DNA of 37,516 nucleotides, taken from positions 14,129 through 51,644 of the forward strand of contig NZ_NPIH01000236.1 of the NCBI RefSeq assembly GCF_012275575.1, written 5' to 3'. The position numbers and the translations under genes were made by a program. This stretch comes from Paraburkholderia sp. SG-MS1. Lineage in GTDB: Bacteria > Pseudomonadota > Gammaproteobacteria > Burkholderiales > Burkholderiaceae. The notes under the pieces were generated by a model. The model was not told the DNA's origin, did no database searches, and saw only the letters and a program-made list of their open reading frames with translations. Below are positions 33,358 to 37,516 of this stretch, in pieces (position 1 is the first letter of the stretch; every line of letters starts with the position of its first letter).

Positions 33358-34662
33358 ATGAACACCAATCCCTTCGCGTTGCGGCCCAACCGCCGCCGGC
33401 GTCTGCCTGGCGACGGTTCGCCGCGTCCGGCGCACTGGTTGTCGTTCGTCGGCGCCGGCGCGCTGATCGCGGTCGGCTATATCGACCCCGGCAACTGGGC
33501 GACCGCGCTCGGCGCCGGCGCGGGCTACGGCTATCGGCTGCTCGGCGTGGTGTTGCTGGCGAGCGTGATGGCGATGCTGCTGCAGTGGCTGTCGTCGCGG
33601 CTGGGCGTCGTGACCGGACGTGATCTCGCGCAGGTCTGCCGCGAGCGCAGCGGCCGGCGCGGCACCCTCTTCCTGTGGCTGACCAGCGAGATCGCGATCA
33701 TCGCGTGCGACGTCGCCGAGGTGGTCGGCAGCGCCGTCGCGCTGCAATTGCTGCTCGGGGTGTCGCTGACGGTCGGCGTCCTGATGTCGGCGGTATGTAC
33801 CTTCGCGCTGCTCGCGCTTCAGCAGAAAGGCGGCCGCAAGCTCGAAGCGGTGATCGCGGCGCTGATCGGCTTCGTCGGCCTGTGCTTCGTGGTACAGCTG
33901 GCGCTGGCGCGGCCCAACTGGCACGCGGCGCTCGCCGGCGCCGCGCCGAGCGTCGAACTGCTGAGGAACGCCGGTATGGTGTGGCTCGCGGCGGGCATCG
34001 TCGGCGCGACGGTGATGCCGCACAACCTTTATCTGCACTCGACGCTCGTCAAGCATCACGCGCCGGAAGGCAGCGACGCGCAGATCAAAGTCGCGCTGCA
34101 GGTCGTCAACATCGATACGTTCGCGTCGCTGGCGTTTGCTTTCGTGATCAACGCGGCGCTGCTGATCGTGGCCGCCGCGGTGTTCTATGCGAGTGGCTAT
34201 CGCGACGTCACCGATCTCGCCGACGCACACCGGCTGATCGCGCCGCTCGTCGGCACGCACTGGGCCAGCATTCTGTTCGCCGCGGCGCTGCTTGCCTGCG
34301 GCCTGAGCGCGACCGTCACCGGGACGCTGGCGGGTCAGGCGGTGATGGAAGGCTTTCTGCAGATCCGCCTGCCGCGCTGGAAGCGCGCGCTGCTCACCCG
34401 CGCACTGGCGATCGGGCCAGCGCTGTTCGCGGTCGCGCTGTTCGGCCAGCATGGCTCCAACCAGTTGCTGGTGGCAAGCCAGGTGGTGCTGAGCCTGCAA
34501 CTGCCGCTGGCGGTCGTGCCGTTGATCCGCTACACGTCCGACGAGGGCCTGATGCGCGGCTGGCGCGTGCGCGGCGTGCCGCTCGCGCTGGCGTGGCTGT
34601 CCGCTGCGTTCATCATCGTGCTCAACGGTGCGCTGCTGTGGCAGCTGGCGTTTGGCGGCTGA
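33358..34662 (+). CDS. mntH: NRAMP-family Mn2+/H+ symporter
   Basis: Inner-membrane divalent-metal importer of 434 aa. Metal-site motifs are DPGN (Asp43, Asn46) in TM1 and MPHN (Met220, His222) in TM6; the Met at this place favours Mn2+ or Fe2+ over Ca2+ and Mg2+. About eleven hydrophobic helices can be drawn, and HGSNQLLVASQVVLSLQLPLAV is a typical late-helix block. The N-terminus is short and Arg-rich. The ATG at 33358 has only a weak ribosome site, and a TTG at 33322 would add 12 residues. No metal regulator gene is adjacent. Confidence 0.88.
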   Translation: MNTNPFALRPNRRRRLPGDGSPRPAHWLSFVGAGALIAVGYIDPGNWATALGAGAGYGYRLLGVVLLASVMAMLLQWLSSRLGVVTGRDLAQVCRERSGRRGTLFLWLTSEIAIIACDVAEVVGSAVALQLLLGVSLTVGVLMSAVCTFALLALQQKGGRKLEAVIAALIGFVGLCFVVQLALARPNWHAALAGAAPSVELLRNAGMVWLAAGIVGATVMPHNLYLHSTLVKHHAPEGSDAQIKVALQVVNIDTFASLAFAFVINAALLIVAAAVFYASGYRDVTDLADAHRLIAPLVGTHWASILFAAALLACGLSATVTGTLAGQAVMEGFLQIRLPRWKRALLTRALAIGPALFAVALFGQHGSNQLLVASQVVLSLQLPLAVVPLIRYTSDEGLMRGWRVRGVPLALAWLSAAFIIVLNGALLWQLAFGG

Positions 34663-34854
34663 GGCGGCGCTTGCACAGCTTCGTGGCGAGAGAAGCGGTC
34701 TGTGCGGCTTTGCTTCCGGGCGGCGAGCATGGGGTTGCGGGTAACGACGTGCCCAGGCATGGACACGCCGCGTTTGCTCAGCCTGCTGCTGCGAGGCGCA
34801 TGCCGCCCATCGGTTAACATAGCGGAACTTCGTCTCTTCGCTCCAAGGTTTCCG

Positions 34855-35058
34855 ATGTCTTCGAATCTCCACGATCTTCCCGACAGCCCGTGCATCGGCG
34901 TATGTTCCACGCTTTTCGACGAAGTTTGCAAAGGCTGTGGCCGCACCGCCACCGAAGTGTCGAACTGGGTGTTCCTGAGCGACGAGGAAAAGCGCGCCGT
35001 GTGGGTGCGCATCGAGCAGGAAGGCACGGCGATGCGCTTTCAGAACGACAGGCTCTAA
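34855..35058 (+). CDS. DUF1289 domain protein, Cys-rich
   Basis: Small cytoplasmic protein of 67 aa in the DUF1289 family. It has four Cys in a compact pattern, Cys13-x3-Cys17 and Cys25-x2-Cys28 (SPCIGVCSTLFDEVCKGCGR), suited to a zinc or iron-sulfur site, then the family block TATEVSNWVFLSDEEKRAVW. Family members often lie next to unrelated housekeeping genes and have no proven function. AAGG eight bases upstream supports the start; an in-frame ATG at 34702 would add 51 residues that do not fit. A terminator follows. Confidence 0.85.
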   Translation: MSSNLHDLPDSPCIGVCSTLFDEVCKGCGRTATEVSNWVFLSDEEKRAVWVRIEQEGTAMRFQNDRL

Positions 35059-35123
35059 AGCCTCGCTCGGTTTTTGGGGCATCTGTACGCCCCGCGCCCG
35101 CGCAGCGTTGCGATCATGAAAAT

Positions 35124-35151
35124 CGCCGGGGTCACGCCCGGCGTTTCTTTT
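35124..35151 (+). terminator. Rho-independent terminator after DUF1289 gene
   Basis: CGCCGGG (35124-35130) pairs with CCCGGCG (35137-35143) around a six-base loop, followed by TTTCTTTT. Confidence 0.85.
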
Positions 35152-35376
35152 GGCGAGCCGGTGAGCCGAGACGCCGACGCCCATGCCCATCCCACCTTGC
35201 ACGATCGGCCGCAGCGAGCGGCCGCGAATGGCCAGCGGCGGGAAGGAGTGAGAGCGCGGCTGGCTTTGCGTCAGGTCAACGCGATTGCAATGAACCTGAT
35301 GTGCGTAGCATACGGTTGATGCCGATCAGCCGAAGCGAATACCCAATGCAATACGAGACGATACGCCGCTCGCCCA
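35152..35376. other. Gap between two terminators
   Basis: These 225 bases lie between the DUF1289 terminator and the ybiT terminator. I see no gene, promoter or repeat that I would trust. Confidence 0.4.
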
Positions 35377-35408
35377 ATAAAAAAGCCCGCTTCGAAAAAG
35401 CGGGCTTT
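35377..35408 (-). terminator. Rho-independent terminator after ybiT
   Basis: AAAGCCCGCTT (35382-35392) pairs with AAGCGGGCTTT (35398-35408). Read on the minus strand, the stem is followed by TTTTTTATT, a strong classical terminator about 40 bases after the ybiT stop. Confidence 0.92.
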
Positions 35409-35448
35409 GCGATGCAACGTGTGCGAGTCGCGCGTGCGTCGATGACGC

Positions 35449-37041
35449 TTACTGCACACCCTGGCTCAGCAGAAAGTCTTCGTAGTTGCCACCGAAGTCG
35501 TTCAACGTGCCATCGGTCCTCACTTCGATGATGCGGTTCGCGAGGCCGCTCACGAATTCGCGGTCGTGCGAAACGAAAATCAGCGTGCCTTCGAACTTGT
35601 CGAGCGCTATCTGCAGCGACTCGATCGATTCCATGTCCATGTGGTTGGTCGGCTCGTCCATCAGCAGCACGTTGTGGCGGCCCAGCATCAGCTTGCCCCA
35701 GATCATGCGGCCCTTCTCGCCACCGGACAGCACCTTGACCGACTTGCGGATGTCGTCCGCGTTGAACAGCAGGCGGCCGAGCGTGCCACGCACCATCTGC
35801 TCGTCGTCGCCTTCCTGACGGTAGCTGTCGATCCAGTCCATAAGCGTGACATCGTTCGGAAACTCCTCGTACGTGTCCTGCGGCATGTAGCCGACGTTCG
35901 CGTTCTCCGCCCACTTCACGTTGCCGTGATCGAGTTCGAGCTTGCCGAGCAACGAGCGCAGCAGCGTGGTCTTGCCAGCGCCGTTCTCGCCGATGATCGC
36001 GATCCGCTCGCCCGGCTGCACGCTGATGCTGAAGTCGTTGAAGATGGTGCGCTCGTACTTCTTCGAGATCTTCTCGGCCACCACCGCGATGTTGTGCAGC
36101 TTCTTCTCGTATTCGAAGCGGATGAACGGGTTCTGCCGCGACGACGGCTTGAATTCCTCGATCTTGATCTTGTCGATCATCTTCAGACGGCTGGTGGCCT
36201 GGCGCGCCTTCGACTTGTTCGCCGAGAAGCGGCGCACGAAGTCCTGCAGGTCGGCGACGCGTTCCTTCGCCTTCGCGTTGGCGTTCTGCTGACGCTCACG
36301 CGCCTGCGTGCTGGCCAGCATGTAGTCGTCGTAATTGCCCGGATAGACCTTCAGCGTGCCGAAGTCCATGTCGGCCATGTGCGTGCAGACCTGGTTAAGG
36401 AAGTGTCGATCGTGCGAGATGATGATCATCGTCGAGTTGTACTGGTTGAGCACGTCTTCCAGCCAGCGGATCGAGTTGATGTCCAGGTTGTTGGTCGGCT
36501 CGTCCAGCAGCAGCACGTCCGGCTTCGAGAACAGCGCCTGCGCGAGCAGCACGCGCAGCTTCCAGCCCGGCGCCACGTTGCTCATGGGGCCGTTGTGATC
36601 TTCGATCGCAATGCCGATGCCGAGCAGCAACTCGCCCGCGCGCGCTTCGGCGGTGTAGCCGTCGTACTCGGCGAACTTCGCTTCGAGTTCGGCGGCGTGC
36701 ATGTAGTCGTCGTCGGTGGCGTCGGGGTTCGCGTAGATCGCATCGCGCTCGGTCATCGCGGACCACATTTCGGCGTGGCCCATCATAACGACGTCGAGCA
36801 CGCGCACGTCTTCGTACGCGAACTGGTCCTGGCGCAATTTACCGAGGCGAATGTTCGGTTCGAGCATGACGTTGCCCGAGCTCGGCTCCAGGTCGGAACC
36901 GAGAATCTTCATGAAGGTGGATTTACCGCAACCGTTCGCACCGATCAGGCCATAGCGGTTGCCACCCCCGAATTTGACCGAAATGTTCTCGAAGAGGGGC
37001 TTCGGCCCGAATTGCATGGTGATATTGGCAGTAGACAGCAC
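35449..37041 (-). CDS. ybiT: ABC-F ATPase YbiT
   Basis: Cytoplasmic ABC-F protein of 530 aa, the same length as E. coli YbiT. It has two nucleotide-binding domains without membrane segments: Walker [10 protein letters not shown] (about residues 34-42) and GENGAGKTT in the second half, and Walker B/D-loops [11 protein letters not shown] and [11 protein letters not shown]. The linker between them ([38 protein letters not shown]) is the interdomain arm that enters the ribosomal E site in this family. ABC-F proteins modulate translation elongation. It starts with GTG preceded by AGGGA, has an extended -10 promoter close by and a strong terminator, so it is a single-gene unit. Confidence 0.92.
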   Translation of the reverse strand: MLSTANITMQFGPKPLFENISVKFGGGNRYGLIGANGCGKSTFMKILGSDLEPSSGNVMLEPNIRLGKLRQDQFAYEDVRVLDVVMMGHAEMWSAMTERDAIYANPDATDDDYMHAAELEAKFAEYDGYTAEARAGELLLGIGIAIEDHNGPMSNVAPGWKLRVLLAQALFSKPDVLLLDEPTNNLDINSIRWLEDVLNQYNSTMIIISHDRHFLNQVCTHMADMDFGTLKVYPGNYDDYMLASTQARERQQNANAKAKERVADLQDFVRRFSANKSKARQATSRLKMIDKIKIEEFKPSSRQNPFIRFEYEKKLHNIAVVAEKISKKYERTIFNDFSISVQPGERIAIIGENGAGKTTLLRSLLGKLELDHGNVKWAENANVGYMPQDTYEEFPNDVTLMDWIDSYRQEGDDEQMVRGTLGRLLFNADDIRKSVKVLSGGEKGRMIWGKLMLGRHNVLLMDEPTNHMDMESIESLQIALDKFEGTLIFVSHDREFVSGLANRIIEVRTDGTLNDFGGNYEDFLLSQGVQ

Positions 37042-37081
37042 GGCGCGTCCCTTTGAATGTGATATCGGCGAAAAACCCAAT

Positions 37082-37107
37082 ATTTTAGCAGGTTATCGCG
37101 AATTCAA
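37082..37107 (-). promoter_or_regulatory. ybiT promoter with extended -10
   Basis: On the minus strand TGCTAAAAT (extended -10, TAAAAT at 37087-37082) lies 40 bases ahead of the GTG start. The best -35 is TTGAAT (37107-37102) at 14 bases, which is short, so the TG extension probably matters. The core matches the potF promoter at 15 of 16 bases. Confidence 0.6.
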
Positions 37108-37136
37108 CCCACGCGCACTTCGCCGTGCCCCTCGCG

Positions 37137-37516
37137 TTACCCGCCCGAGGCGCCGCGCGGCGTCTGCAAAACGTCGATGAAGGCTGATAGATCGGCCTCG
37201 GCCAGCCCCATCGCCGCGCCCAGCCGCAGCAATTGCTGGACCGTCGACGAGACCGGCATCGGCGTGCCGGTCTCATACGCGGTGGCCGCGACCGTGTCGA
37301 TGTCCTTCTGGAAGGTGCGCAACGCGCCGATCGGCGCGAGACCGGTCTGCGTCATGCGCGGCACGAAGATTTGCAATAGCACGGAGTCCGCCCAGCCGCC
37401 GGCAAGCCCCTCGGTCAGTTTCGCCGCGTCGAGGCCGCTGCGCTGCGCGAGGCTGACCGCCTCGGCTATCGCGGCCAGCGTCGCGGTGACGATGGTCTGA
37501 TTGCACAACTTCGCGG
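37137..37516 (-). CDS. 3-hydroxyisobutyrate dehydrogenase-like oxidoreductase, 3' part
   Basis: C-terminal 125 codons of an NAD(P)-dependent beta-hydroxyacid dehydrogenase; the 5' part with the Rossmann domain lies right of the window. The visible part begins at AKLCNQTIVTATLAAIAEAV, where the Lys of KLCNQ is the catalytic residue of this family. An all-helical dimerisation domain follows (GLDAAKLTEGLAGGWADSVL, TFQKDIDTVAATAYETGTPM). The family includes 3-hydroxyisobutyrate, tartronate semialdehyde and 6-phosphogluconate-like dehydrogenases; without the N-terminus the substrate cannot be chosen. It ends 95 bases before the ybiT start. Confidence 0.85.
   Translation of the reverse strand, partial: AKLCNQTIVTATLAAIAEAVSLAQRSGLDAAKLTEGLAGGWADSVLLQIFVPRMTQTGLAPIGALRTFQKDIDTVAATAYETGTPMPVSSTVQQLLRLGAAMGLAEADLSAFIDVLQTPRGASGG

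Noticed and set aside
32811..33361. Overlapping plus-strand open frames in the potF-mntH spacer
   Set aside because: No ribosome sites, basic low-complexity translations, and they cross the potF promoter.
32998..35202. A 734-codon antisense frame across mntH
   Set aside because: Low-complexity Arg/Gln/His-rich translation, no start signal and no family; mntH is certain.
35566..37056. A 496-codon frame antisense to ybiT
   Set aside because: Shadow of a confidently identified ABC-F gene; no ribosome site or motifs.

Overview
The window is high-GC DNA with the gene content of a Burkholderiaceae chromosome, most likely a soil- or plant-associated Paraburkholderia. This rests on protein families, operon types and GC-rich codon use, not on any search. 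Nearly all of it is ordinary chromosomal coding sequence. I see no rRNA, tRNA, CRISPR array, insertion sequence or integrase. The least native-looking stretch is 18600-19249, which holds a decayed gene.

Left part (1-7820). On the minus strand is a 2-ketogluconate operon, kguE-kguK-kguT. kguT runs off the left edge and a kguD may follow outside. An 18-bp perfect palindrome in front of kguE closely resembles the operator of the LacI-family repressor PtxS. Next comes a LysR regulator divergent from a YeiH-type transporter, then a glutathione S-transferase and a ClcB-type chloride channel protein.

Centre (7994-20128). An orphan C45-type Ntn hydrolase is followed by small proteins (an exported 84-aa peptide, a DUF2795 protein and a 70-aa membrane or lipoprotein-like protein) and a LysR regulator. 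A TetR repressor is divergent from a complete tripartite RND efflux operon (periplasmic adaptor, inner-membrane pump, outer-membrane factor), with a 26-bp dyad between them as a candidate operator. A pseudogene region and an LpxL-type lipid A acyltransferase follow.

Right part (20490-37516). Here lie a class A penicillin-binding protein (PBP1A type), a ribbon-helix-helix-like protein with a long Ala-rich tail, and a PspA/IM30 gene followed by a TPR membrane protein. A very small possible membrane peptide, a soluble chemotaxis receptor with its sensor at the C-terminus, and a complete polyamine ABC importer operon (potF-potG-potH-potI) come next. The window ends with an NRAMP Mn/H+ symporter, a DUF1289 protein, the ABC-F ATPase YbiT, and the 3' end of a 3-hydroxyisobutyrate dehydrogenase-like gene.

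Shared themes are envelope homeostasis (RND pump, LpxL, PBP1A, PspA) and small-molecule transport (ketogluconate, anions, polyamines, manganese). No single undescribed multi-gene system stands out. The most follow-up-worthy items are the PtxS-like operator, the pspA-TPR cassette, the 38-aa ORF, the inverted chemoreceptor, the decayed gene at 18835-19119, and a near-identical 16-bp promoter core in front of potF and ybiT.
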